Shown here in pieces: positions 23,209 through 36,575 of a stretch of 64,000 nucleotides of DNA. Made by a program: the position numbers and the translations under genes. The DNA comes from Gorsachius magnificus (lineage: Eukaryota; Chordata; Aves; Pelecaniformes; Ardeidae), in assembly GCA_034008185.1 (NCBI GenBank), contig CM067082.1, positions 153,037,395-153,101,394 of the forward strand. The letters are read 5' to 3'. The notes beneath the pieces were generated by a model. The model saw only the letters and a list, made by a program, of their open reading frames with translations. It made no database searches and was not told the origin of the DNA. Every line of letters starts with the position of its first letter. Position 1 is the stretch's first letter.

Positions 23209-24203
23209 ATTAATTTTTTAAGGACTTGGAGGTATTGGCGACTACTTGACTACTACTAAATGACTACTTCTGCTCATCCCAGAGCCCAACAGCTCCAGCA
23301 GTGCCTGTGCCTGTTCCCATATCTGGGATTAGAGCTCACACTCTGGGGGCCTTGAACAGAAAACCTTGTGAAACCAGGCTGTGAAACACAAGGTTTCTCT
23401 GGGTAGCAGCCCAGGCTGGATTTCTCTCTCCTTTCCATGGGTGTCTGCAGTGCTTCAGGAAGGTTAGATATGACCTAAACAATGTCTGAGTGGTTTGAAA
23501 TATTTCAAATGACTAATCACCACAATCTCCCCCACCCTGGTGGAAAAGCAAACCTTAAACCACTACATTTCTTCGGAAAACTTGTCATGAAAAATTCATC
23601 CTGTTTTCTGGCTGCCTATAAAACCACCGGAATAAAATTGGTGTTTCTATTATTGCTATTGCTATATGAAGCATAGCTGATTTCTGACAGCCTGTTTGAA
23701 TGAGGGAAATGTCTAGTTTTCTTTAGTCAGGAGACAGCTCCAGGAGTCCCCATTTATGGGATGATCTGGTTAAAACTTTGCGAGAGGGAACCCAGAGAAT
23801 TTCCCCGTAGTCTTATTTCGGTTTTTCCTAAGTGGGAAGTGCACGAGTCCCAGATTCTCTATTAATCATTTGAGGAACTACAAGAGAAAGAAAAAAAAAT
23901 GACAGCATGAGTTCCTCTTCCCTCACAAGCTGGCTTGAAGGTGGTTGTGGTTGGAGAGAGGGGAGTGAAAAAGGAGGAAAAATGACAGAGCAAGGTGGTT
24001 TAATAGAAATTCCCAACCAAGAGCTGGTTCCTAAAGTCTGCCCCAGCAGTGGCGATAGGTGGGCAGGCAAACCTTCACCCAACAGTGAAACCACAGGGTG
24101 GGATGTATTTAGTACTGCCCTATTGCTGGAGGTTAAAAAGAGAGGGAGATGGATGTTCATTGCTTCTCATAGGGCAGGGGGAGATCGTTCCTCTGTGTGC
24201 ATG

Positions 24204-24258
24204 TGGAGGGACGGAGAGATGGAAGGATGGAGGGGTGGAGGGATGGAAGGGTGGAGGC
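24204..24258. repeat. GGA-rich imperfect minisatellite
   Basis: Degenerate repeats of GGATGGAGGG-type units, purine-rich with GGAT, GGGT and GGAC variants. It produces repetitive Gly, Trp, Arg and Glu rich translations in two frames, which are artefacts. Confidence 0.75.
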
Positions 24259-24784
24259 AGAGCTACATACCATGCTCCAAAATGACATCCTAACAGGCAC
24301 CCACACTCCTGTGTCCTGTCCCACTGCTCTCCCTTCTCATCTTTCTCACCCCAAAATTCACATCCTCAGTCTTCCTTGCTCTAAAACCTTTCCCATCTCT
24401 CATCTTCCCCAGCCTGGGTCTGTCCTGTCCAAGCCCACTCACTCCAGTTGCTGCAGCTCGCCTTCCCCTGCCAGCTCATTTCCCATTTTCCCCCCAACCA
24501 GAGCAAATGAAAAATGTGCTTGGGCAAGAGGGGAGAGGAAGACATGGAGGTGGGGGGAAACACCAGACACATGGCAGCCTTATGCTTGCACTTTGAAAAA
24601 TGCAAAAGTCCCCTACTCCAAATGTCAATGGAAATATCATTAGCGCTGGAGACTAATGATCTCTTACCACAGATGAAAGTGAAACAGGGAGGCAGGAGGA
24701 GTGACCCATGCTGTTTGCAGAAGGGGCGCCCTGTACCCACGGCTCAGACGGGGCATGCCGCACACTTTGACGTGCCTGCGCTTG

Positions 24785-24880
24785 AGTGACCTACATACTG
24801 AGCAAATGTGACGCCGCAGTGCCGAATCAATAGCTGTCAGGTCACATTACCTGTTATTGATGAACATGGTTGTTAATCCC
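24785..24880. promoter_or_regulatory. Possible conserved non-coding block
   Basis: Non-repetitive DNA with retained CpGs (GTGACGCCGCAGTGCCGAAT) beside TCAATAGCTGTCAGGTCAC and ATTACCTGTTATTGATGA. It contains a TGTCAG/AGGTCA-type nuclear-receptor or TALE-like word. Picked by composition only. Confidence 0.25.
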
Positions 24881-27800
24881 AACATATTGTATTTGCAGAA
24901 CTTCCTGGTCTCCCCAGGGCTGTCTGGAATGAAGTTTTGCTTGGCTGAAACTTCTTTAAGCTTCATGGAGGAAAGGTGTATGGGGCCAAATATGTAGTTT
25001 GTTGCTACCGGCCTGTTCTTGAGGTCTCCTTGCTTCCCTGAAGGCAAATTTTAGGAGATAACTTAAAATCTGCTTTATAGGCCATGGATCCTGATTTATC
25101 CATGTAATATGAACTCTCAGCTGAGGGAACAAACTGTAAACATGGTGACCCAGGGCTTTCCTTATAGCCCATGCAAGGCAAGAAACCCCTCCACAGGAGG
25201 CTGAGTTCAAGGCTGTGAAGAGTTTTCTGCAGGGACCTGTCTCCTTCCACAGCCATCGATGTTGACTGGGATTCAGGACTCCTTATGAGATGCTCACAGC
25301 AAGGTGGGATGGATCTAGGCAGAGAGGAACTGTAGCACCGGCATGTGGGAGGACCAGGGGGTGAGGAGGCAAGGGACGGTGAAGAGAGTCATGCTGTTAG
25401 TGTGACTTGGTGCTGTGGGCTGTGCTGAGCTGGTTCCTCCTGTCCAAGGGACTTTCCTTCTGCTCTCACATCCCACATCAGTTCTGCTTGTCACTCTTCA
25501 GGTAGGATTCAAGCACACAACACAACACTGCAGCCTTTGCTACCCCAAAGCCCTGCTCCTCTTCCCCTCCCTGGCAGGGAGCAGGACCATCCTTGCAGGC
25601 TCCACCATAGCTCAGGGGCTTTGGCATCTGGACATCATGGCCCAGGAGCTTGCTCTGTAGCTAGGCAGTGTTTGCTGCCAGGCTAATAAAAGCCCCAATA
25701 AAAGTGACATTGGCTTGAGGTCCTGACCAGGAGGAGGGTGTTTGTGTGCATGGGGTGCATTTTCTGCTGTGCCCTTGCATGCTCCATGGGATCCTGGCAA
25801 ACCCAGCACTTCCCATGCCCAGGGTTTGCCTTTTATTCTGCAGCCATGCAGATTTCTCCTTGACAACAGCGGGAGCTTTGCAGAGCGGATCTTTATTTTA
25901 CCTTTATTTTGTAGTGAGCTGGGTCCTCTTTGCCTCTCGATGAGGGAAAGGAGACAGACCCTGCAGGTGGGAGACTCTGCCCCAGCAGTTAGGGCCCTGG
26001 CCAGGTTCCTCTTGCAGCTGGCTTGAAAAAGCCCCCAGTCACCATCTGTTCTCAGGAACAAAACTGTTGTGGTTTCAAAACACATGCACTGACATTAAAA
26101 AGGCACACGCAGAAAATCCCACCCGAACAATTTCATAAAAAGAAGTGGCAGCAGCAGCCTTGCTAAACACGCTGCTGCACTCAGGCTGATTAATATTGTT
26201 GGGTCTAATTGGAGGTCATTGTTTCAACCCAACAGTCTTGTTTTGGTTTGGGCAACAGCTCCCCATGTGAAATTTGTCCATAACAGGACTCTGAGGAGTC
26301 CCCTTGGGAGTGCTGAAGTCAAGAGAAGAGAGCAGGTGACAGTAGAAACCAGACAGTGGGAAGGTTTTGGTGACTTGTATTTGTGTGTACAAAACCCAGC
26401 CAGGACCTGGATGGACTCCAGATGGCTCGTCCGTGTGTCACAAGCCCTGCAGTGTGTCTGCCTAAGGGAAGTCAGGTTTCATTTGGGTAATAAATGTCCT
26501 GTGCTTCTAGCACAGGAAGAGATGGATTTAATCTGCCTGGCTGCTGTGAAAGTGGCTGACACGTGTGGCTGGGATGCCTCAGATGAACCAGATCCACTTT
26601 CTATAGAGAGAAAGCTGGAGGGAAGTGCTCACTGAAATATTCCAACTGAAATGTCCCCCCTTCCTTGCTGAGCTTTCTGCTTGGGGCTGTGGTCCACAGC
26701 AGCTGCATGCCGAGCACCTCCAGCTTCTACAGGGCATCATGATTTTGCTTGTGTGCCCTGGAACAGTCTGTTAGCTGGGCTATATATTTAACTAGTGTCC
26801 ATAAAGACATCAGGCTGCTGCTTTGCATGTGAACCGCTGCCCGGTCAGAGGAGCAGAGCCCAAAGCTGTTGTCCCCAGGCAGTGGTGAAGCCAGGCTGAG
26901 GCCATGCGAGGAGCAACACCAGCCACCAATGCACGATAGGTCTGGGTTCAGAGTGAGGACTCAAAGCAATGTCTTTAGCTGGCTTTTCTGCTTTGATTCA
27001 TTGACTCTTATCAGCACAGATGGAGAAGGAACAAGGGACAGTCATTTGGGCTCTAGAGAAAGCTCAGATGGGAAGTGTTCATCCTTCTGCTCAACCATTC
27101 CCTCTGTCCAGCAGCTGTGCCAGCAGAATCTGAGGAGCCACACCGAGGGCTCCTATCTGCTCGGTACAGCTCCATCCATCACCAGGCAGGGGGAATGCAA
27201 ACGCTTTCTATAATTGTACAATGCTAAAACCACCAAAGGGTAGGTGGGATGGGGTTAGAGCAGTTCCAGCAGAGCTCCCTGTGTGTATGAGGGGAAATTA
27301 AAGGAAAAAAAAATTAATTAGAAACTCAAGGGGATCTTCCAAATGGCAAAAGATACTGGAAAGATTTCGTTGCACCATGAGAAGGCTTTCCTTTCCTCCA
27401 CATCTCCAAAAGCAATAGGCAGGCTGTGCAGATGTGCTTGTGTGTGTGAGAACCACATTGCACACTTGCCCTCCAGAGTTTCTCATATTTAAAATGGGCA
27501 GAGCTCCAGTTTTTAAAGGTCTGAACAAACCCAAGAGAGTGATGCTGATGTGATACCTGAGTTAGGAGCCAGCTGAGTGAACTTAGCGTTCTTCCTCCAG
27601 GTTCCTCCTCTGTCCTGCTGAGGGCATGAGACAGGGCTGTCTGTTCCTCTCAAAAGCGGAGGCAGCTCGGAGTGGGCACTGCCAGCTGATACATCTACAT
27701 CTAGCGGACACCATGGTTACAAGCCAGGTCTGACCTGGGGGATCAGGAGTTTTCTTTGCAGCTGTGATGGCAGGAATTTGGGGGAAATCACCATTTCATT

Positions 27801-29828
27801 CCAGCTCTGTAGTAAAACGGTTCAGGTTCTTCATTTAAAAACCTGCCAAGTATATGCTACTGACAAATGAAGATGTAAAAATGCAACAGACAGCTCCTCT
27901 TGACCTCTGGAGAAATTCCTGTTCCATGTTCCTGCTACAGGTCGGGGTTTGTCTTTACAAGGAGACCCTTTCTGTTTCCAATGGGGCTCATCCAAGTACT
28001 CATGGTTGTGGGTCACTTCAGGTCTACGGCTGCACTTTGGCTCTGAAGACTATCTCTATCTGGATTATTTTATACTGTGGGGTTTGGGGAGCCCAAAACC
28101 AGTGCTGGAGACAAGAAGAGAGGAGTATAGTTACTCAGGGGTTGTTTTAACTTGTGCAAGGTCTGAAACTCCCTGGAGGAGAAGAAGCTCGAGCCTAGAG
28201 AGCTTGGCGAGACTAAACTGGCTGAGGATGAGTCCCGTTGGGTGTCCTAGTGCTCTAGAAACCCTCTTTAGGCCACAGTTATCCTAGCAAGCACCAATGC
28301 CTGACTCTGCTCCTTCCACTGACACCATTCCCCAGATCTCAGTGAGCAACTTCTCCCCAGGGCCTGATCCAAGTCCCCCCAAATCACTCCAAAGGCTCCT
28401 ACTCTGCCCTTTCCCATTGTCCTCAGCCCAGGTGGTCCCATTTCACTGCAGCAGGGTGCATTAACGTGCCAGACTGCTGGGACACTTCTCTCCTGCAGGT
28501 CCAGGTAGCAGGGCAGAGTGAAGTCAGTTGTGCCCTGCTAGCTCCTGGATATTTCACAGGAGCCCTGGCATGTATCCCAGGGGTCAGGCTGCTGGGCAGG
28601 GCTGATGTGGTGCTCATCTCCTGCTGGGTTATGGCAGGACTTTGCACAGACCCCATGCAGGCTCTGGACGCATGCCCAGTCCACTTCCATCTCCAAGCAG
28701 CAACCAGGAGAGCAGTAGTAAGACAAGTCTGACTGAAACCACTTATACGGAGGGTCTAATACATGCTGCTACTTCATGTTGATTTGGTTACACCCAAGCT
28801 TACCTCTGGGATGAGGCCAGATAACCCACCTCCCTCTGCACTGGGGACAGGGACTCCACTCCTGCAAGGGGAGGAAGGAAGGAGTTATCCAAACCCAAAT
28901 ATTTGTTGCATCCCAAATCTCCTCCTTCCTTCCCTTGCATTTTGACCCTCTTCTTGGCAACCCACTGCTCTCTTCTGGCGCTGTTGCTCCCTATCACAGG
29001 GAATATGGAGGGCAAGGCAGTGCTAAGGGGACCCCACATACTTTGACACCAAGGCAGAAGTGACAGCAGCAGGCTAGGACAGTGCTTACTTAGTCCCCAG
29101 CGACTCTGACATCAAGCAGCTTTTGGCTAAGTCCAGGCTGTGTCGGGAGGTCACCCGCAGTGAACAGCCTTTGCCTGGGCCCACAAGAGCACCCAGGGCT
29201 GTTTGAGTGCTGCGGGCTGCAGTTTGCACCCTGGCTGCAGGGCAGACTCCGGGCAGTAGTAGGAAGCCATCCCAAGCAGGGAAAGCAGACTCATCAGCTG
29301 GCTTCAGGGAAATGCCCACAGAGTGCCCTCAGGAACAAAGATCCTCCCCAAATTCCCTTTGGTTATTCCTGGGGGACAAGTCACCTTAAACCTGGGACCC
29401 AAAGACATTCTGGGATGATATTAACCATGGCGTGACCTTGAAAATGTTGTATATTATTCCTGGCATCCACCAGCAAGTCTCAGTGTGATTTAAAATCATA
29501 TCTGGCTCCAGGATTCATTACTAAAGTGTTTGGGGGAATGGGAGAGGTTTTTTCCCAAAGTCTCCTGCTGGCTACAGGTGATATCCCAGTGAGGCACAGC
29601 ACTGCCCCATCTGCAAAAATGACTGTACAGATGCATTTTCAAGGGAAATCCTCCCATGTCAAAAGGTGGATAATTCACCGGTACGAGCTGTCCCTCCATT
29701 CTCCTCCGTTGACCGAAGGGAAGCTGAGATCCACATGCCAGGCACCGTCCATATCACCTCCACCCCTGGGCAGGAGGGGAGCCTGGCTCATGCTGTGTGG
29801 CACCACAGCTCAGGTGTACTTACACTTT

Positions 29829-29891
29829 ATGTATATATACACCTTTTTATATATATATATAGCACATACTTATCAGTATTCTGATAAGTAT
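29829..29891. repeat. AT dinucleotide run with an 11-bp perfect hairpin
   Basis: Two short TA runs (GTATATATAC and TTATATATATATATA) are followed by perfect 11-bp inverted arms, ATACTTATCAG (29866-29876) and CTGATAAGTAT (29881-29891), separated by TATT. No gene lies upstream, so a transcription terminator is not implied. AT-rich cruciform-prone DNA is the simplest reading. Confidence 0.8.
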
Positions 29892-32800
29892 ATTGATACC
29901 AGTAGTGAGATACAGCATGCCACATATACTGCTGCATAGCCTAAGCCTTAATACACATCACATACATATCTATTTACTTAAGGTGAATTCAGAGGGGGAG
30001 AGAGAGAGGAAACTGGTCCAGAGATGGATAAAATCCAGTCCAAACCTGAGAGCAGCCAGGAAAAGCAGAGGGAAAGAACAAGCCTGCCCAAACCTTCCTC
30101 TTCCATTGCACCGCTCACTAAACCTTTCATTTTAAGTACTGCATTCATGTCCGGTGCAGCACTTTAAAAAAATGCTTCTGTCCATTAGGACAAAGGCTGA
30201 AAATTTCCTTTGATGGTTACAGGAGGAGGCAGAGGAGAAAAAGTCTTTTTGAGAAGCTGGGATGGAGGTATCTGGGTTGTGAGGGAGCGTGTCCGTGCAT
30301 TTGCAGATGTTGGATGAGGCTGTGGAAGTGCCGGCTCAGGTCGGTTGAGGTCAATTCAGCTCCGATCAGAGCCTCCGACTTGCAGCTGAGCTCCAGGAGC
30401 CAAAGGCGCAAGTGCCGCTCTCCTGGCACTGCTTAGAAGAAATGTCTCATTGGAGCTGGACCTGGGGAGCAAACATCCACATGACCATTTTCCTCGTGGC
30501 TCTGAAACGAAAGGAGAAAGCAAAATGCCGCAGGCTGGAGGACACCACAAGAGCCTTGCCTTGGGCCAAGGACCAAAAGTGGCCTCACCCACATAGAAGA
30601 CGTTACCTAAATAATGTGACAGAGTGTATGGGAAGCCAAAAGTCACTCTATTTTGCCTTCCAGAACAACATTTTCCTCCACTGGATGGTAACTGAAGACT
30701 TGGTGAGGGCTGTGTGAGGTCTCTGCTTTGCCAAGGACCATCCGTGTGAATGCAATTAAGGTTTTTATTTAGCTCTTCTACACTTCAGTCTCCCTGAAGT
30801 GTAAATCAGAGAAGAAATAGCACATCCGTATGCCGCAAAGTTGTTGTGAAGGTAAAAGGGTTAAAAGGCAGGTCTTAAAGAGGGCTTTATAAAGTGCTGT
30901 GGAAAAGTGCAGAGAGAATGAATTCTTCTACCAGGACCTCATCAAAGTCTGGGTTTTCCAACTGGGGCAACTCAAATTCAGGTTGAACCTGGGTGTGGGT
31001 GGTAGAGACTTGAGTTCCTGTTGGTGGCAACTTCCCAGCCTCTCCAGGGTGATGCTCAGGTGGAAGCCCCCCAGTTCTCAAGGTGCCCCCCAGATGGGGA
31101 GCAGCAATGAGACAAACCCATCACCTTTGCTGTTGGGAATCTCATGGCCAAAGCTGGGCAATTTTGTGTCCTGCTGTAAACAGAGTCATGGGCAGGTTAT
31201 ACTACCGTAAAAGATCTGCTCATCAACCCCAGCCTTCGTGGGGTGAAAAAAAGCAACCTCAAGGCACTGTTAATTTCCTGCATTTCCCTCCCTTTTAGAT
31301 AAATCACAAGGATGCTCTGGATTTCAGACTCTGTAGGCTTCTGGGATTCTCATCAAGGGGTTTAGAGGGAGAGCTGTCTTTCATTAGCAAGGCTGTTTGC
31401 ATAAAAATAGGAGCATTGGGTCTGATTCCTCAGGCTGGGAGCAGCATTCATGAATATCCAAACACTCTCAGCTCCCATCAGGGCACTCAGTCTCTCTGGG
31501 GATTGAAGGCCTCCAAGCTCCTTGCCTGCACTCTGTACAGGCATTTTGGGTGGGGAAGGGGGGAGGCTGTATCAGAAAGAAGCAGCGGGGCAATTGCAAG
31601 AGGCAGGAGGTAATGACCCACGTTGGGAAGCAGCCAAGAAAACAGAAATAGCATATGGAAAAGGCTCTTTGAATGCGATGTATGTTCCTGATTCTTAGGA
31701 ATAATCAGCAACACCTCTTTACATGCTGCATTTTTTAGCACAAATTGAGAATAAAACATCCTCTCTGCTGAGACAGCAGAGTTCACATTTCCTTTCCTTC
31801 ACAGACAGCTTTCATCGGTGTTCCAGGTATATTGTATGACATCGACACTTCCTTTGCTTGGGATCAGTGCCACAGTCCTCTTTTCAGCAGCGGGGAAACT
31901 GAGGAACGGGCAGTTCAGCTACCTTGCCCTTGGCCATAGACCTTGTCAGTGGCAGAGCTGAGGCGAAGGCTCGGGAGCTACATGTACTGCTGCAGCTTTA
32001 TTCCTGTGCTGTGTCAGAAAATTTTATCTCTCACTTTGATGCATCCAGATTTTCTTGACATAAATTGCTGAAATCGCTGAGAGAGGCATTTATTTCAAAG
32101 TTCAGCACATTACACGTAGGGAGAGAGAAGTTGAGTAACTGGAAAAATCAACTTGGAGTTGCATCACCAGGAGCCAGAATGTTTGTTTAGTCCTTTGTGA
32201 GATGAAGCAAGCTCCAGTTTGGCCTCATCCAAGCATGATTAGTCAAGAGATAAGGAAAGGTTTCTGGACGGGTCCCTGATACTGAGCAATTTCAGACAGG
32301 GATATACTTTGTAAAGCGGGAGGAGGGGGAGAATAATAGTCTCTTCCCCATCTGACCTAGCAGGCAGTCATATTGGCTGTAAGACATAGCTTTCAAAATA
32401 ACTAGTCCCTTCCACAAGCTGTGTTGCTCCATTTCCCCCATTTCCCATCCTTCCCCAACCTACAATTGCAGTAAATTATAAACGGAGGGACTTTGCAATA
32501 AAAAACCCAGCCCAATAAGATCAAAGGCAACTTTTATCTCCCATTTTCTTCGGGGTCCAAAACTCACAAGAGCACAGCTGCTGGCCTGAGGTTGTAGATG
32601 TATTGCTCCCAGATGATAAAATAGCCACAGCTTCAAGGTCCTCTCTGTTAGCTTAAGCCGAAGACACTCACCTCCTTCCACCTCAAGCAAAGCTGTTCAC
32701 TAAACTGTCCATGAACCACCCCTGCCTCCCATCCCAGAACAGGATAACGCAGGGGAGCAAACCACAACGATTAACTCCCAGACCAGTGACTTTTGCCTGC

Positions 32801-34254
32801 TGTCCCACAGTGACAGCTGGCCTCGCTGGTAGTTCTGACTTCATTTCATCTCAAATATCACGTCGTGCCACCCAATGCATTCTGCACCAGCCAGGGCAAA
32901 TCTCGATTGGCCTTTAAATCACTTTTGGCCTTTAAAGACCTGCAGTGTAAATGGAAGAGTGAAAATCCTGCTGTGAGGTCTGGAGTTTTAGGGGCTTTTC
33001 TTCCAAAGCTGAGATTTTGTTGGGGTCTGAGAATTTAATTTTTTACCTACCCCCTATCTAGCCTGAGCCTCGCTCGGGTTTGCCAGAGACATTTCATCTT
33101 GATGCATTTACAGATGAACAGTCATAATGAGCAAGGCCTGTGCAGTTAAAAATCTACAGGGCTGGGATTTAAATTCACCTCAGAAAAACACAGCGAAAGA
33201 AAAGAGTAACCACCTGTCATCTCTTTGGGGATAAAAACCAGAAGGGACAGAGTTTTGGCTTCCAGGAGCAATCATAAGTGAGAAGTGCTGCTCGGGACTA
33301 TTTAGCCTTTTCCAGCCTGCAGCCTTGGCTGGGGCAATCAGTGGACTTGGCAGTGCGGCTGAAACCACACCAGAAAAAGGAATCCAAGAAGAAAAGCAAT
33401 TAAAAACCAAGAGGTCCTGTGCGTGGCTGCTGGAGGCTGTTTTCCTCTGGCTCTGCATCATGGCTGAGCTGTAACACCAGTGCCCACCCTCCTGCCCTTG
33501 CACCTCTCCCAAATCCCCATCATCCTCATCACCCCAGCCACTCTGTCTGCCCCGTTGAGAGTCGATGATTGCACAGGTTCCATGCCCTAAGGAAATAAAG
33601 ATAAAAACAATTCACATCTCAGAGAAAGCCTGACATTTAAGAAATAAGAAAGTGCAGATCAGATTGGCCAAACCCCATAATACCTTCAAACCCTTTCAGC
33701 CATTTCTAGCATTGCACCTTCCTGCTCAGAACTCTGGCTCTAGACCCAAGAATTCCCCTCCTTGTCTCAGACTTGGACATCAGTTTTTGGGTTTCAGGGT
33801 GGCTGTATGATGAAACTGCTGCTGCAAAATGGACACTAATTTGAAGCAAGACTTGTTGCTTCCCCACAGACATACCCTCTGTTTGGGAGCTCACATTAAG
33901 AGGAGGCTTGGAAGATGCCAAAGAACAAGGCTTTGGGTTCTTGGCTCTGATGTAAGCAAAACCAGCTCATTTTATAACGCCCAACTTCCTAGCACTTGTT
34001 TAAATACGCCCCTTTCAGATGAGGAAGGGAAATGTCTCACCTTCTGGGAAAAACGGTTGCACTAACTTCCTCCTCCTTCCTTGCATCGCTGAGGTTTCTC
34101 AGCAGCAACCTCCTCCCACGACAGGGCAGAGGTGCTGGTGTCTCCAGTCACTTTGCTCTCAGCAAAAAGCAGGGTTTTGTGGACTGACAAGGGGCTGACG
34201 TGGTTTTGAGGATGTTCCCTCTTAGGCATCTTTTTCTTGTGCAGCACCTTGCAC

Positions 34255-34360
34255 GGTGGCAGTCTGCGAAGGGAGCTAATCTTCATTAGCTGCATATGAA
34301 TAACAGAGAAATGTGAATTCAAAGAGCAATAAATATTGCAGTGAACTTGCTCGGGGCTTT
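34255..34360. promoter_or_regulatory. Possible conserved non-coding block
   Basis: Words such as GCTAATCTTCATTAGCTGCA, CATATGAATAAC and GCAATAAATATTGCAG lie in non-repetitive DNA. The first contains a near-palindrome (GCTAAT and ATTAGC) of the kind bound by paired homeodomain factors, and the third has inverted arms (GCAATA and TATTGC). Picked by composition only. Confidence 0.3.
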
Positions 34361-34619
34361 CTGAGGTGGTTGGCTTGGCCTTCCTGTGCCATGGCTCACT
34401 GCCTACGGGAAGGCTGCAGGGACACAAACTAAAATCCCAGCTCCTTGCTGGCTGTGCAGCACCCACCAGTCCCTCCTCCCAGATCTCCACTTGCAGAAGC
34501 ACGGCCTCCATCTCAGCTCCCCAGGCACATGAGGCACCTCGAGGCTCTGCTTGGTCCCAAAACTCACCATCCAGGTGAAAGGATGCTCCAGGCAACTCAA
34601 AAAAAATTGCCTTCTTTCT

Positions 34620-34641
34620 TAATGAATTAATTAATTAATCT
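34620..34641. repeat. (TTAA)n-like run
   Basis: AATGAATTAATTAATTAATC, four imperfect ATTA units. It could also serve as a homeodomain-rich site, but it is best read as simple sequence. Confidence 0.7.
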
Positions 34642-35607
34642 ACCAATCAATTAAACACAAATATTACCCCCACTCAGTGAGGGGAACCAACACCATGTGA
34701 ACAGAGATTGTTCAATCAGGACAAGGGATTTTTTATGAAAAGGAAGCTGTGAGTGCGGTTTGTGTCTCCTCCTGACCTTGGGAGACCTTTACCTACATTT
34801 ATTTCTCAGACCTGAATTAGCACCATAATAACACAGGGCTGGAAAATTATACTTAAACCTCCCAGCTATTTCTGGGTTACAGAGGCTCTTTCTTTTTTTC
34901 AGTCTAACCTAGTTTTCCAGTGGAACATTCCCAGCCTCTACAAAGAGACATCCCAGTTTTCCTCCCTATATAATTATATAAAGTCTGGCCTATATTTGTG
35001 CCCTTTTGCTCAGTCGCCTTTAATGTCAGCAAGGGATGCTGCTCCCTTTGGAGAGGTAAAGAGCAGGAGGGAAGATTGACACTTTACCCTTGCTTCTGCC
35101 CTGAAAATGGGCTGGATAAAAGTCATCGCCACGGTCTGTGAAGCCTCTTGTTAGCATGCAGCTGGCTGCAATTCGCTTGCCAAAGTCAAACGATGTCCCA
35201 CCACTGTGAGGGTCCCATGGCTGTACATGTGGAAGAACCGTCCCTGCTCCATGGGATGCGGTGAAGATCTGGAGAAGGTCCTTGAGGGAGAGGGTGTGCT
35301 GTCATGGTGCAGGATGGGATTTTCTCTCCACTGCACAGACAGAGATGGGGCTGATGAGTAAAACTAAAAATCTAAGCAAGGCTATGGTGATTTTTTTCCC
35401 TACCTTTGCAGGTTGATTGGCTTAGGAGAAAAAAAAAAATAAAAATTTAAAAATGGGAGAGCTCTGCATTGCTGTGTTTTGTAGGGCAGAGAGAGAACCC
35501 AGCGTGCTCAAGGCTGCAGTCCTCCAAGGAATGTTTAAAATTGCAGGTCTTCAAACCTCATCCACTTTCTTTTTCATCTTGGAGGTGCCACCAAATAAAT
35601 ATTTACA

Positions 35608-35665
35608 TTTTTTTTGTTTGTTTGCTTGCTTGGGTTTTTTTGTTTGTTTTTTTGTGTGTTTTTTC
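35608..35665. repeat. T-rich (TTTG)n/(TTGC)n simple repeat
   Basis: T runs are interrupted by G and C to give TTTG and CTTG units. Translations across it are Phe, Val and Cys rich and spurious. Confidence 0.85.
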
Positions 35666-36555
35666 CCAGGGGAATCAAGAGAAATGCAAGCTAGGGGATA
35701 TTCATCCACCACCACCACATATTATCCCATTCCAAGGAGATTTGCATTTTCTGGACACGCAGGAACTTCTCCAGGAGAGAAATCCCAGGGGAGGGATTGG
35801 GCATCTGCAGACCTCAGCATCACTTCCAGCTTCGGTCTCATTTCCTCCATAGTGCCCGTGTCATGAGAAAAGTAGATTCAAACCACTGGCTTTTCCAGCC
35901 TCAGCCAGATCCTTCTGCTGCTTTCAAAGGGGCTTTGACTCAGGCTGTACTTTGCCACATCAGAAAAACTGAAGTTTGACAGAATCGATGCCTCGTGCAG
36001 TCAGAAAATATCTGCAGAGCTAGCAATGACTAAGAAAGTCTGCCTGGCCCCTTGCCTTGCCAGGCAGGAACAAGAAACCCTGAGCCCTGTGCTGGGCAGA
36101 TGGGAAGAGATGGGCACTTTTGCATGGTCGGTGGGGCTTTTTATTTTGCCAGGCTGTTGCTGAGTGGTCTTGACCAGTTACCTCCAGCAAGGAGCACCAC
36201 AACCCCCCACTGGATGGAGGGGAGTGGGCTTGCTTTGCCACGGCGCTGACTCTGCTTTGCAACTCAGCCATGGGGCAAGGAAGGCTTGTCTGGCTCCAGG
36301 GTCTCCTGAGTCATTTTATTGCAGTGTCATGAGAGACAATAAAACAGGACCCAAACCGCAGATGTAGTGCTGATCCCGGGGCTCTCTCCAGAAACACTGG
36401 GCTCTGCTCACCCTTGGCTGGGGGCCCAGGAAGTCTGGTTGCTTCTATCCTGGGTTGAAACACCCCTTTGCTAACTTGTTAGTGGCAACCCCCAAAAACT
36501 GAGAAACCATGAGTCAAAATAATGGATAAATCTCTCCAACTAGCTGTTTTTCATT

Positions 36556-36575
36556 AAAAAAAAAAAAAAAAAAAA
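36556..36575. repeat. Poly-A run (20 A)
   Basis: A homopolymer followed by GGAAAAAGAAAA. No processed pseudogene or retroelement is recognised upstream. Confidence 0.9.

Noticed and set aside
26219..26635. 138-codon plus-strand frame with fairly protein-like composition
   Set aside because: No homology I recognise, no splice or start context, and the frame length is within chance for 64 kb on six frames.
29866..29891. Hairpin as a transcription terminator
   Set aside because: No gene upstream, AT-rich stem, and a eukaryotic context.
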